Origin: Euryodendron excelsum
Lineage: Eukaryota > Streptophyta > Magnoliopsida > Ericales > Pentaphylacaceae
Assembly: GCA_033060915.1 (NCBI GenBank)
Contig: CM065378.1
Coordinates: forward strand, 7,033,501-7,097,500
DNA length: 64,000 nt
Direction of reading: 5' to 3'
Shown piece by piece: positions 47,978 through 60,013 of this stretch. The notes below the pieces were generated by a model. It saw only the letters and a program-made list of their open reading frames with translations, did not search any database and had not been told where the DNA came from. Made by a program: the position numbers and the translations under genes. Within the stretch, counting starts at the first letter, position 1. Each line of letters opens with the position of its first letter.

Positions 47978-50222
47978 CCTATTCAATTATTTATAAGATT
48001 ATGGCTATACTGAGTTGTCCTGAACCCAAATGATATCCACATAGGAGCATACAGACACACTCAAAGAGGGAAATGCTCTATTCTGTAGCTATTGTTAGGA
48101 ACATAGAGCAATAGCTATAAGGTTAACCGACAGCTAAAAATTTTCACTGCAGACTATTTTATTTAAGGGTGTCTGTTCACAGTTCTGATAGCTTCTCAAA
48201 CATCACAGCTACAACAAAAAAATCATCTTTCAATCCATTAAGGTTTTCGTCCATGTAAGACTTCCAATTTAAAAAAAAAAAAAAAAAAACCATGAATTTA
48301 TGCAATGTTTGGTAGGAGGGATGGTCGGGTGGAAGGGAAAAAGGGAGGGAGAGTGTTTCTGTGGGCACACAGTGTATGAGCCAGAAGTGGGAGGAAAGGA
48401 GGGCAAAAGCTTCCTCTCTCACTTAATGGGTGAAATGACTTCTTCAACTCCTTGGGTTTGTCTACTTATTTTACAAAATAAGGGCCATGATTTAAAATGA
48501 ATTGTTTAAATTCCCTTCCTTTATCCTCTTCTTTCCCATCAAACAAACAACTTGAAAAGGAAACACCACCACTTTCCCAACGATCCACTTTCCTTCCCTC
48601 CTATTTTCTTCCTCCCTACCAAGCATAGTCTAAAACAAAATAAAAGCAAGTAAGAAGTGATTGTTAATAATCAATAAACTAAAGACGCCGCCTTTAGCTC
48701 CTCATTGTCCTAACTCATCACCAAAATGGACAGGTAGAAGGACTCACTCTACATAAAACCCAAATGTTAGTGGATAAAATGATAATTTATTGTACAACTA
48801 AATTAACCAACAAGCAGATCACCTGCTTCCTAGATAATTTGGAGAAGAGAAGCTGCATGTATGTTGAAGCATTCCATGATCCAATCATGTAAAATGTCTG
48901 TTCAAATTAAGCATTGGTTTGCAAGGCACTTTTCAAACTTGATTTCATTATATAACAGGTGTTGGGGAATTACCACTATTTTTTTGTTAAGTGGGATTGC
49001 CACTATTATCTAAATTAAAAATGTACAGATGAAAAACAAGTCAATTTACAGAGAGAAGAAGTCTGTTGATGAAATGGAAGTATAAAAACTAGAGAAAAGA
49101 AAACAGTTCTAAGAACTGGTGAAAGAACTAGACTACAAAATAAAGATGATACTCTAGAAAACCATGGGTATCCTTAAAAAGACTCCTCATTATGAAAAAC
49201 TCTCACATTAATCTCCTCTCAAATCCACTTTAAAATATTGAATGGAACTGTTTTCGAAAGGATCATCTTCTACTAGCAAACTATGCTTCTACATTGCGTC
49301 TTCCGCAAATTTTGCCATTCAGGAAGATATTATGAGTTTTTGTCACTTTCTTCAATATATATGCAAAGATACATGACCACTCAAACTGAGATAAAGATGA
49401 TACATACGTTCCATAAAGAATTTCTCTCTATTTAGGAGAGCTGACCAGTCCAACCTTTCTGATCCTTTGTTCTAACATACCATAGTTTTCAACTCAAATC
49501 TCAAAATAGCGAACCAAAAGACGGGACGAATTGAATAAGAATGTCCAAATAGGCACCTTAATCCATAATAGAATTATTGTGTGATGATTGGAATTCATTC
49601 ACGCAAATTCATTAAGAATTGAAATAAATTGATTCAGTCATGAGGTTCACCTAATCCCAGATCCCGTGGCGAAGATCAGGACAGTTGAATATTCCTCCGG
49701 CGGCGAAATTTGATCTATATCGAAACCTCTCCCCATAACCTGACTCAACTCAACAAAATCCCCTTTTCTGAGCCCGCAGAGGAGCTCCGCCGTAGAGCCG
49801 GCAACGCTCTTCACCAAGAACTCCAACTCGCCTCTCGCCGCCGCCAGGGACGGCGGGGATGCTATGGCGAGGAATGAAGGCTTCTCGACGTCCGGAAGCC
49901 GGAGCTGGAGATACTGCCCGGCGCGAGTGTGGGAGGCGACGAGGTCGGCCGAGTCGGAGACGTCGATGGTGACGTGGAAGAGGGACTCGGCGGCGGGGTG
50001 GACACCTGTGAGAGGTGCTGGGGTCCAGAGGGTGGTGTCTTGGCGGACTGCGGCGGCGATGGAGAATAGCCGATGATGGTGGTGGCGGCTGCGCAGGGTT
50101 ATGTGGCGCAGGATAGCCATAGGAGTATGAGGTTGGTGCAGCGTGCGGTAGGGTGCATAGGAACGGAGGTGAGGAAGAGAGGGTGTTAGAGAGAGAGAGG
50201 GTGGAGAGAGAGTAATTGTCAT
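42331..50222 (-). CDS. pKIWI502-like FAD/NAD(P)-binding oxidoreductase, five exons
   Basis: Exons 50222-49651, 46880-46781, 46661-46566, 46467-46387 and 42393-42331 (stop included) join in frame through GT-AG introns into 912 bp, 303 residues. The N-terminus (about 55 residues, Ser/Leu/His/Arg-rich) looks like a plastid transit peptide. The FAD-binding domain holds TRAGQYLQLRLP; the NAD(P)-binding part starts at VLIFATGSGISPIRSLIESG and continues with VRLYYGARN and GAVLCGQKQM. The protein ends ILKNF. It matches kiwifruit fruit protein pKIWI502 and its homologues, which belong to the ferredoxin-NADP reductase / cytochrome b5 reductase fold; the substrate is not established. The start at 50222 gives an MTITLS N-terminus like kiwifruit; MAILRH at 50120 is an alternative. 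The last exon codes for only 20 residues and lies behind a 3993-bp intron. Confidence 0.92.
43158..45085. mobile_element. Solo LTR, 1928 bp, in intron 4 of the pKIWI502-like gene
   Basis: It starts TGTGAGACCC and ends GGGTGTGACA, the inverted TG...CA ends of a plant Ty3/gypsy-type LTR. A perfect 5-bp duplication CAAGG flanks it (43153-43157 and 45086-45090). No gag or pol and no second internal LTR copy was seen, so a solo LTR left by recombination is the simplest reading; a non-autonomous element is possible. Confidence 0.8.
46881..49650. other. Intron 1 of the pKIWI502-like gene
   Basis: A 2770-bp intron. It contains a (TC)n microsatellite at 47939-47974 and a MITE-like block at about 48295-48635 whose ends are inverted (GTTTGGTAGGAGGGA on the left, CTCCCTACCAAGCAT on the right). 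No other gene is seen. Confidence 0.55.
47939..47974. repeat. (TC)n microsatellite
   Basis: About 18 uninterrupted TC units. Confidence 0.9.
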
Positions 50223-51059
50223 GCTTTCAGATCCTTACGAGTTGTGAATATTCTAGTTGGTTCGTGGGTGCAGTCTAGAGACCGCCGCCGCTAATGGGGG
50301 TGGTGTTGACGAACTGTTGTGCGCTAAAATGCGCCGGGTGCTACATTTTTATTTTGTAGTGAGGGTTTCTGAGATATCCACGTGTCCCTATCTGTAGTGT
50401 CTAGTGATCCCATAAATATGGAGAAACTGTAGCACTTTTTCCACCATAGTGAATACTGAATAGATAGAGTGATGATTAGAAGGTGCTTTAGAATAACGTG
50501 GTGCTACAGTGTATTGAATAATTTTTTAATAAAAAGATAATTTTTTCTTGATCGTGGATGTGGCATCTTAATATGGCTAGGTGTGGAAATTGTGCTAGGC
50601 GGGTTGGCATTTTATCGAACCTAAAATTAATTTTTAAGCTTGTCTAAACCTTCTCATCTAATTAAAATTTGTTTAATAAATAATTTTTTTCTTTAAAAAT
50701 AACACTGAATAATATAAAGTTTATTTACATATATATATATATATATATTATTCTATATATTTTGAGCCTAACTATATCAAGTTAGGATTCAGAGATAATT
50801 TTTAAATTTGCTTATTAAACTAAAAGGGTCTAAAAAAATTTTTAAGTCTTACAATTTATGGGTGAGCTTATCGAACTCTTGATCACCCTCAGGTATACTA
50901 CTACATATACATGTTTTTTATTTGGTAATTTTCTAAGTTATTTCACAGAATGCCATGAATTTAGAAAAAATTGCAAGTGGATCAACAACACTTGTGATAG
51001 TTTTTTAAAAAGAAATATCATAATGATGTGATTGAATGAGAGTTATTCTTTTCCTTTTT
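50223..51059. other. AT-rich intergenic sequence upstream of the pKIWI502-like gene
   Basis: It includes the promoter side of the gene at its left edge and an (AT)n tract near 50730-50748. No reading frame is supported. Confidence 0.5.
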
Positions 51060-52579
51060 CTTTTTGATACAAAGGGAAATGAAAAATTGCCGGAACTAAT
51101 CAATTCTGTAAAAAATGACTCCAGCCATATTGGCTTGGAGCAGCAAAAGCAAATCAGTTGGAGTGCTTTCCAAAATCATAAGACTTGAGTCTACTTCCAC
51201 TTCAGTGTTAGCCAACAATACAATTATTTCTTCGCCTCGAAGTGTGTTTAAAAACAATAATTGAGTCTCTCACTTCAGAACCTGTAATCCTCAATAATTG
51301 CTTCGTGTAGTTGATTTGTTGCCATAGCTTCTATTATAAGGTTGATGGCATAGGATGAATTAAATTCAATGATGACTTCTTTAAATTGATAAGCTTGAGA
51401 CCTTCAAAGATTGCTCAAATTTCTGTCTCCAAGCTTGTTACTTCTTCTAAGCTCCTATTGAACCCTGAGCTCCATACTCCTTGATCATTCCTAAAGAGGC
51501 CATCATAGCTAACTTTTTTTGGATTACCTTTAGCACTGCTATCCACATTCAGTTAATTTTACCTGCAGGAGAAAAAAACCACTTTATTAGTTTAGTTCTC
51601 TTAGTAACAAGACTCTCCCAATTTTCTTGAAAAGTTTCCTGAATATCTTTTGCAAATTTTATAGCTTTTCTGCAGATTAACTTTGTGATTTTGAACTTGC
51701 TCATTTAGATCTTTCTAGAAGGACCATAGGACAGTCACAAACAGGATCTTCCAAGAAATACCATTCCACTCAACATTCTTCTTTTTCAAAATATTCTTAC
51801 TAAGCCAAAAATGAACACTGTCCATGTTATTAGCCTGAAGATCAACATGATTTAGGAAGAATTTTCATATATATAGCAGTGCTTCTGTGACAGTTTTCCA
51901 AAACATGTAAGGTGTCCTCCACCGGGTGATGACACCTTTCACAAGCAGAACTGTTTCTCAAGGACCTAGAACACCTTAACTTGTAAGTTAGCAGTTTATC
52001 TTGAATGATCAGCCAAAGGAATTAATCCTTTAATCCTTTGAGGTACTTTCAATTTCCAGAACCAGTCCAGTTTTTGGTCATTGTCCTCATTGGTGTACTC
52101 TCCATTAATAAGATCATACGCTGATTTAGTGGAAAATTCACCATTGGTAGCCAATCCCCAAGTGAGAGAGTCAGAATAACTAGTAAACTTAGGGAATAAG
52201 GGTCTTCATAATCCAATTTTTAAACTGTAGGTTAAGCTAAGAATTGATGCTGCTAAGGTTCCAGTCGTCATTGTTATAAATAAAATTAGCAACAGTGACA
52301 TTGCTATTAATACTACGATCAGAGACCAAAGATTTAAGAGGTCGAGGACCACACCACCAGTCGTCCCAAAAAGAAACAGTATTCCCACCTCCCATAATCC
52401 ATTTGGATCCTTTAAAAAGAACCTCCCAAGTCTTGGCTATGCATCTCCAAACCCCATTTTCCTAGGCCAAGTCTTTAAAATTCGAAGTCTGAAAATGTCT
52501 TTTAGCACACGCACTCAAAGGGAGTTGTCATCTTTCATTATTTTCTTGCCAAATTTGGACAGGGTAGCTAAGTTATTTT

Positions 52580-53542
52580 TAAGGGCAGGTCTACTAAGGG
52601 ATGAGCGGGGCAGCTGTCTCCACTAACTTAGCAACTTTTACTATTGTTTAAAAAAAATTTGTTTATATTTATTTGATCATATGTTGTATATATAGTGTAT
52701 TGCCCCCACAGAATTTACTCACACTTATATTTATCTCTACTAAATTTGACCATAAGTTGTAAATATAGTGTATATAGATTTTGTATAGAGGCATAGCTTC
52801 CTTTTTAGGCGTCATTAATATAATTTTTTCTTTACTTATCAAGGAAAATATATATTTTTAATCATATATATATATATAAAAGTTGTGTTTGCCTTTATAT
52901 TTTGCCTCTCTCCTACATGGCGCTCTAAATATTCAGATACTTTTAAAATGCCAAGTCACAGAGGTAATTTATTAGATAACTATTGAATTTATTATTTTAT
53001 TAAACTTATCATATTAGTTTTGTAAGATATATATATATATATATATATAATAAGATAAGATAAGAGACATATATATCATACTAAATTGTCAGGACTCTTT
53101 CTGAACTTAATATCTATAGAAAAAATAATTATAATTAAATAAAAATATATATATATATATATATATATCAATATCTATTTATATTTTAAAGATACAATAT
53201 AATGTATTAGTTTTGTAAGATATATATATATATAAGATAAGATTAGTTTTATAAGATATATATATATATATAATATCAGATTGTCAGGACTTTTTTTGAA
53301 CTTAATATCTAAAAATGTGATTATAATTAAATAAAATACCATATATGTCAATATCTATTTATATTTTAAAGATACGATACGATTGTATAATTAATTATTG
53401 TAAATTTTAAATTAACTATTTATGATTTGAACAACTGTTACCCCGTGCATTGCACGGGTTGACACATAGTTAATAAATAATTTCGTATATGCTTCTATGT
53501 AAACTTTGCTCCCACTGAACAAAATTCTTGGATCCGCCCCTA
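52580..53542. mobile_element. hAT-type element inserted in LINE A
   Basis: A perfect 8-bp duplication GTTATTTT flanks it (52572-52579 and 53543-53550). Termini are TAAGGGCAGGTCT on the left and GGATCCGCCCCTA on the right, imperfect inverses of TAGGGGCGGATCC. LINE A coding text resumes on both sides. Without the nested Helitron it is about 355 bp and non-coding. Confidence 0.75.
52862..53469 (+). mobile_element. Helitron nested in the hAT-type element
   Basis: It starts TC after an A (TCATATATATATATATAAAAG) and ends in a strong hairpin CCCGTGC-ATT-GCACGGG (53442-53458) followed by TTGACACATAG and then T. The terminal ATAG departs from CTAG at one base. The interior is AT-rich with several (TA)n blocks. 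Length 608 bp; non-coding. Confidence 0.65.
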
Positions 53543-54840
53543 GTTATTTTCCCTAGCTTTCCTTATTCCAAGGCCACCTTTCTCTTTTAGTTCTGCATAC
53601 TTTATTCTAACTCACAAGATGAACTTCTTTTTCTCACAAGGATCACCCCAAAGAAAATTTTTGTTAATTTTATCAATACTCTCACATATTGAAGTTGGAA
53701 GAGCATTAGTTTGCATGATATAGTTAGGGATAGAAGAAGTGACAGAATGAATGAGGGTAGCTCTCCCGGCCAGGGACGGTAATTTGGTCTTCCATCCAGC
53801 AAGACTGAGCTGTATTTATCAATACTGTAATTATAATGGGCTTTGGAAACTCTGGTGTGAAAGGGAGGGAAACCTATATATTTTCCAACGTCATTAGTGA
53901 GAAACATACCACACTTGAAACTCAAAGCTAGAGCTCTATTTCTATGGATGTTTCAAGAGAAAAATTTTAGACTTTTGCAGGTTCACTTTAAGGCCGGATG
54001 TATTACAACATTCTTTTAAAACTTCCATAATCACCTAATAATAATTATCATTGGTTTTAGAGAAAAAGATGAGATCATCAGCGAAAGGGAGGTAAGATAA
54101 GGTCATACCAGTTATAGAAGCTTTCAAATCTTTCCAACTTTTCTGTTTAACTCTGTCATTAATCATGCAGGAAAGTCTGTCCATGCACATGACAAAAGAG
54201 ATAAGGAGATAGAGGGTCTCCTTACCTTAACCCTCTACCATGCTTAAAAGAGGGAAGAGTTTCACCATTCTAAATAATAGAATACTCAACTCCGGCAACA
54301 CAATTCATAATGATGCTAATCCAATTATTAGGAAATGTAAAAACTCTCAAGGTTTGCTCCAAAAAGGCCAGCTAAGCCTATCATAGGCTTTTTTCAAGAT
54401 CAATTTTGAGGATCATACCTCCATCCTTGCCTTTGCAATGTCTTAGAGAATGAGGAATTTCCTGAGTAATGATAATATTGTTTGAAGTATTCTGTTAACT
54501 AGAATCTTGGTCAAAGTCTTGTAACTGGCATCGCTCGAATGGGATCAAGTTAGGGGAAAGAAATACTAGATATTTTCATGTTACTACTTTGGCTTGTAGG
54601 AAAAGAAACCGCATTGATATGATAAAAAATGGGAGTGGTGAATGGATCCATGATAGTGATTCTATTAAGGATCATATCTTGTCCTTTTTTAGTAACATTT
54701 CCAGTAATTCTTCTAATTCCATTGTCAATATAGAAGAGTTTATCAGAACTTGCTTCTCCCAAGAGGATGTCCAGTTGCTTAATATGCCCGTAACTACTGA
54801 GGAGATTAAAGATGTTTTCAGTATTAAGCCTTTCAAGGCT

Positions 54841-54868
54841 CCTGGACCTGGACCTGGACCTGGACCTG
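54841..54868 (+). repeat. Hexamer repeat inside the LINE A KAPGPDG motif
   Basis: The hexamer CTGGAC is repeated four times, expanding the conserved APGPDGF motif to APGPGPGPGPDGF. The frame is kept. Confidence 0.85.
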
Positions 54869-55041
54869 ATGGTTTCCAGTTTATTTATTTATTTTTTTAA
54901 TCATAAATACTGGAGAATTGTTGGTTCTTCTTTGGTTAATTTAATATCTAAATGTTTTTGGATTGCTAGTATCCCCTCGGCTATTGAACAAGAATCATTC
55001 ACTTTAATATAAAACTCATGATTCTTAAATATGAAAACATT

Positions 55042-55270
55042 ATTGCTTTATTTGGTGGGATTTTCCGTTTCTTAAAGGTGACAATTTGCTGTCACATGTA
55101 TGGGGTTGAATTTCCTGCAAGTTGGAGGAAATGTTTTATCTTTTTTTTTTTTTCCCAATTAGGCGTCAATTTTGGTTCTACATTTATTTTTCTATCTATT
55201 TTTATTTCTTTTGGAAGAAAAAATACATCATTACATATTTGAGTGAGTTGCAGAGAGGTGTTGATAGGGT
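55042..55270. other. Spacer between LINE A and LINE B
   Basis: Short AT-rich stretch with T runs. Nothing recognisable is seen. Confidence 0.4.
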
Positions 55271-55602
55271 TTGAACTCTTTTTATTTATTTATAAGCAAG
55301 CAAATTTTATAGAAGGATAGAGCATCAAATGAATCTAAAATGGAATTGAAAATCTATGGCATCTCCAAATGTGTGCGAACTCTCCACATATATATATATA
55401 TATATATATATTGAAATTGAAACATATGGCACTAAAGCCACTAAAACTACAAAAGATCTAAAGAGAGCAGATTATAAAACTTCTTAGGAAAATAAACTAA
55501 AAGGAGAATAAGGTCTCCGGCTGAAGCCTGGGCAGTCGACCAATGGGCACATTCATTTGCCAATCTTCTGCACCATTGAATAGACCAATTCTGGTGATTA
55601 AT

Positions 55603-55872
55603 CTATTCTCGAACATCATCAAGCGTAGGCTTTATCTCCCATCTATCTTTACTGTTAGGCTCATTCAAACTTTGGATGATAGACATAGAGTCTGATTCGA
55701 ACATAGCGGACCGGTACTTGAGTCTCTCGGCCATTTCACAAGCCACTCTAATGGCCCAAGCCTCTGTTGCCAAAGTCGAAGAGACTCGCAGGCGACCAAA
55801 GTTTATATCTATCACTTGTCCTTTTGAGTTTCTAGCCAGCACGGCTAAGGCTCCAATCTTTCTGAATTGCAT
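55603..55872 (-). pseudogene. RNase H domain of LINE B
   Basis: 89 open codons with a plant LINE-type RNase H: ALAVLARNSKGQVID, then EAWAIRVACEMAERL and the FESDSMSIIQSLN segment carrying the third acidic residue. The first aspartate (NCDGAF) lies just upstream, close to the solo LTR insertion. Confidence 0.7.
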
Positions 55873-55921
55873 AAAAGCTCCGTCACAATTAAATTTGATA
55901 AAAGGTTATTGAGGAGGATTT

Positions 55922-56904
55922 TGTTGAAATTATTTTCAAAATATATAATATATGTAATAGTTTTGGGGTTTTTCCATTTTGCTTTTGACTAGCTTTGAAA
56001 AAAGTCTTTATTACCTTATCAAATGAATCCCACATCGAAAAGTGAGAAGTTTTGTAAGGCATTTATAAATGCTAACAACTTTTTATGTATTGCTTTAGAA
56101 TAATGATTGGGTGTAGCACTCAAGTGTGAGCATGTGTGCCAAGCCGCATGTGTGCCAAGCCACATGTGCGTCATAGGCACGTCATGTGTGCCAAGCCGCA
56201 TGTGTGCCAAGCCACATGTGCGTCATAGGCACGTCTCGTGTGCGAGTCGCGTGGCGCAATGTGGTGCTGTAGTGGCGCACTTAGCACTTGGCACTTGGCA
56301 CTGTCCGTGTGGCGTGTGATCAAGACCATAACCACACCTGATCATAGAGGTGTGATGTATGATCTGATCAAATAATAAATAGATGCGATCTACACCGTTA
56401 GATTAAGAAAGGGGCGATCCGACGGCTGTGTTTAAACCTGCAAGTGACTGTTAGAAATTAGTTATTATTTAAATTCTAACAGTCATGTCTGGTCCAAAAA
56501 GACATCAAAATGTCTATAAAAACATAGCAAATTCGTAGATAAAAATATATAATTTTTCCTACAACTTCTCTATATATTGAAAGGCAATACTGTTCTTGAT
56601 TCTTTTCTAGTTTTATTATTCATCATCTCTAAAGTCTGTTTCTATAGAAATAGACATTCAGATTCTTGGCAGACTTGATAATCAGAGGGTATTCGGGTCT
56701 GATTTTGTGTGTGCAACACACAGTCAGAATTGCAGATTTTTCTGGGCTCTATTGTATCCTGGAGGTGATTCGCCATTAACCCGGTGCACAGCAGATTCTG
56801 TAAATTGGTGGCGGCGAAATATCGTCTTAAGAAAAGCGATATTAATCGTGCCTTGGATGCTATTATTCATCTTCTTCTTTCTTTTACAGATTTCTGAACT
56901 AACA
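55922..56904. mobile_element. Solo LTR, 983 bp, inserted in LINE B
   Basis: It begins TGTTGAAATT and ends CTGAACTAACA, so the ends are TGTT...AACA. The flanking 5 bp are GATTT (55917-55921) and GATTC (56905-56909), a 4/5 match. LINE B text lies on both sides (ECSGI-coding on the right, NCDGAF-coding on the left). It contains CCCACATCGAAAAGTG, common in copia-type LTRs, and a 52-bp tandem repeat. Confidence 0.7.
56131..56234. repeat. Two 52-bp tandem repeats in the solo LTR
   Basis: Units start at 56131 and 56183 (CATGTGTGCCAAGCCGCATG) and are nearly identical. Each unit contains an inner duplication of TGTGTGCCAAGCC. Confidence 0.85.
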
Positions 56905-57504
56905 GATTCCACTACATTCGGGGGGTAGGATTTTCTCTAGAACTTGCTTCTGGAATGGGGTTAAAGTTGCTTTGAAGTAGTCACTGAAATTTCTCTTTGC
57001 TCTAAGAATGGTTGAATTTGGATTCACTGGAATTCTGTTGAAAACGAAATCGTTGCGTGACTTCCAAATAGACCAACTCACCTGAGCAATGAGGGTAAGA
57101 GAGAAGGCATCAAAGAACTTGTCTGAGAAAATAGTTTGAAACCATTCATTCACTGAGTAGATAGCCTCTTTCTGAATTTGACAAGCCAGCCCACTCCCAA
57201 ACCAGATTGGACGGGTCCATCCACATCTGGACAACATATGCTCAACCGGTTCGACCTATTTTTTACAGATGGTGCAGTTGGTAGATAGACGATTTCGCGA
57301 GCAATTAAGTTTGACTAAGTTTTCTCTGCTTGCTAATGCATTGCGAATCGCCCTCCAAATAAAATGCCTCATTTTTTGGAGGAACTGGAAGATGCCCCGG
57401 TTTTTTCCAAATAACTTCAGCTACTTGATGAGATGGCCCTACGACCTTCTTCAACCTAATGTGATTATTAGAATAAGCAATAGAATAACCAGATTTCATA
57501 GAGT

Positions 57505-58213
57505 GAAGGATGGCAATGGACTGGGACATGACGGAGATTGGGATCTCCATCCCCTCTTTTACCTGAAAAATTTACCACTATCCTCGTTTGAATGGAGGCA
57601 GGGATCGCCATCCCCACCCTATGAGTCCACCCTTGCCTCCATCCCCACCCCATCTCCATCCTCACCTCAAGCTCAAGTCCAAGCGTTTTTCATTATTTAA
57701 TTTGTTTACAAAATGTTAATTTTTAAAAGTTATATCTCTATTCCATAGAAAAATATATTTTTTTATGTTTATCAAACTTTTAAAACAACTCCATAAAACT
57801 AGTATTCTTGTCTAATTTTGCTATTCTTGTCTAACCTTCTGTCTACAATTTCATGAAAACAATTTTAAAACAAGTTGCTGCCATTTGTTATTCTTGGCTA
57901 ACCTTCTGTCACTAACACAATTTCTTTTTCTGCCAATCCACCTTGCCAAAACACTTCTACAGTAGCAAAAATTGATGCTTTTATAATGATTTAGCTTGAA
58001 TTTTTATTTTAAAAAAATTGCCTATGTAGAAAATAAAAAAAAAAATTTAAAGCGTGAAAACGAGACGGGGACGGGGCAGGGGAAACCTTGTCCCTCCATA
58101 CCCATATGGATTTTTATTTTAACATTTATTCCCGTTTTGAATCCTCTATATCCTCTTCAAACAGGGTGGGTTTGGTCAGATATCCACTTTTTCTCTATGC
58201 ACTGTCATCCCTA
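57505..58213. mobile_element. hAT-type element inserted in LINE B
   Basis: A perfect 8-bp duplication CATAGAGT flanks it (57497-57504 and 58214-58221). Inverted ends are GAAGGATGGCAATG on the left and the inverse of TAGGGATGACAGTG on the right, 10 of 14 matching; TAGGGATGGCAATGGG with G-rich subterminal sequence is a known plant hAT type. LINE B codons meet across it (HYSM then KSGYSIAYSNN). No transposase was seen. Confidence 0.75.
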
Positions 58214-60013
58214 CATAGAGTAGTGGCCTGATGGGTTAGGGTCCCATATCAAGGAATCAGTATGGTTAGATTTACTAATAGGAATTCTAGAAATGGCTTC
58301 AACTTTATTAGTGGAGAACAAAGCCCTTGAGTTTTCCTTCACTCCAGAATTTATAGGTTGAATGGATCAAATATTTAACCATGCAATCTTGACAATTAGA
58401 AGGTTTTGGGGAGCCAATTCTAAACTTAGACAGGTTTGGCATCCAAGGATCCTCCCATACATGGATTTTGTTTCCTGAGGATGTATTCGATGTCAAACCC
58501 TAATTAAGCAAGTCTCTCCCTTCTAACCACCTAGACCACAGCTATAATGGGGTTGCTCCTTTTTTAGCATCTGGAGGTGAATTTTTAGGGAAATAAATAC
58601 CTTTTAGAATTTGGACCCATAGTTGGTTTGGGTATTGAATTAATCTCCAGAATTGCTTGGCTAGCCAAGAGCTTTGTTGAAGCAAGCCAGTTTCCCAAAA
58701 CCCATCCCTCCCTTCCCTTTAAGAACTACCAATGAATCCCAGTTGTGCTAATGGATTTCCTTGTCGCTTTCATCTTCAACCCCACCAAAATTGATTTATC
58801 AAAGGGTTAAAAAGTCTGCATAAGGTTCCACGGATCTTGAAACACATCATAGTGAAGGAAGGAATGGCTTTGGCTACTACCTTTATTAGAATTTCTCTTC
58901 TTGCTTGAGAGATGCTTTAGTTCTTGGTTTGCGTTTGGGGAGAAAAAAACCTTCAATTTCTTGTAGTTAATACTTTGGCTTGAGGCATTGCAAAAGGATT
59001 CCATCAAGGTTTTGAAATTCTAACATTCCTCCTTTTTTGCCTTTACAAAGATAAGGGATGCGAATTAAAATGAGACAGAGTGGGGCATCCCCTTCTGATT
59101 TTGATCCTAGAGATTAACTTGGTAGCTACTGCTTTGTGAAAAAGAACTAATAAATCTTCGAAAACTAACAAAAATAGGTAAGAGGATAGAGGATCCCCCT
59201 GCCTTAGGCCACAATTAGGGTATATGTCTCCAATCTTTGCTCCATTGACCACTGTCGAATTATTCAAATTGTAGTGATGCATTGCATTACCCAATCAATC
59301 CATTGATTGGCAAAGTCCATTCTTCTCATCATAGCCTCCAAAAAGTCCCAGCAAACCCTGTCATACGCCTTGCTTAGGTCCAGTTTAATGGCCATAACCG
59401 AATTAGTCCCCTTCTTTTTATGCTTCAGAAAATGGAAGGCTTCATGGAGAACTATAATATAGTCCTGAATCTGTCTTTCTTAAATAGAAGCAGCATGTTC
59501 TTGTGGGATGAGAGAGTTTATAAAAGATTTGAGTCTATTGGCTAGAATTTTTGAAATAATCTTGTAACAAAAATTGTAGAGACTTATTGGTTGAAACTGG
59601 CCAATAGATTATGGGTGCTACACCTTGGGAATCAGGATTAAGTTGGTTTGATTTAAAGGCTTGGCGTAGATCTCCCGTGATCGGCTCCCAATATTTCTGA
59701 TAAAAAGGGCCAGGAAAGCCCTCTGGTCTAGGAGCCTTTAAAGGTTCTAACTGGAAGGTGGCCTATTTAATTTCCAGCTCAGAAATTGGTTGACATAAGA
59801 TATTGTTCATCTCCATAGTCACTTGAGGAATTATAAGACTGATGACCTCTAAAAAATCTATGGTGTTACTTTCCTTAAATAGCTCTTTGAAATGATTCAG
59901 AATGGTACGAGAAATGTTTGAATCTTTAGTCATCCACTCCCCCCTAGAATCTTAAAGTTTGACAATTTGATTTCATTGCCTTCTTTGAATGGCCGTTAGA
60001 TGGAAAAAGTGTG

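Larger units (their letters stand above)
51060..55041 (-). mobile_element. LINE A (L1-type), 5'-inverted and interrupted
   Basis: The minus-strand part (54533 to about 51060) encodes a decayed reverse transcriptase (SYKTLTKILVNR at the start, FADDLIFFSKTN near 54080, GKYIGFPPFHTRVSKAHYNY near 53880), a zf-RVT segment (ERCHHPVEDTLHVLENC near 51930) and an RNase H start (VDSSAKGNPKKV near 51530). The plus-strand part (54532 to about 55041) encodes the section of the same protein that should precede it (ERNTRYFHVTTLACRKRNRI, then the KAPGPDGF motif region). Many stops make it inactive. It is interrupted by a hAT-type element at 52580-53542. Confidence 0.8.

Noticed and set aside
54550..54762. 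Minus-strand frame of 70 codons
   Set aside because: It is the shadow of the plus-strand inverted part of LINE A.
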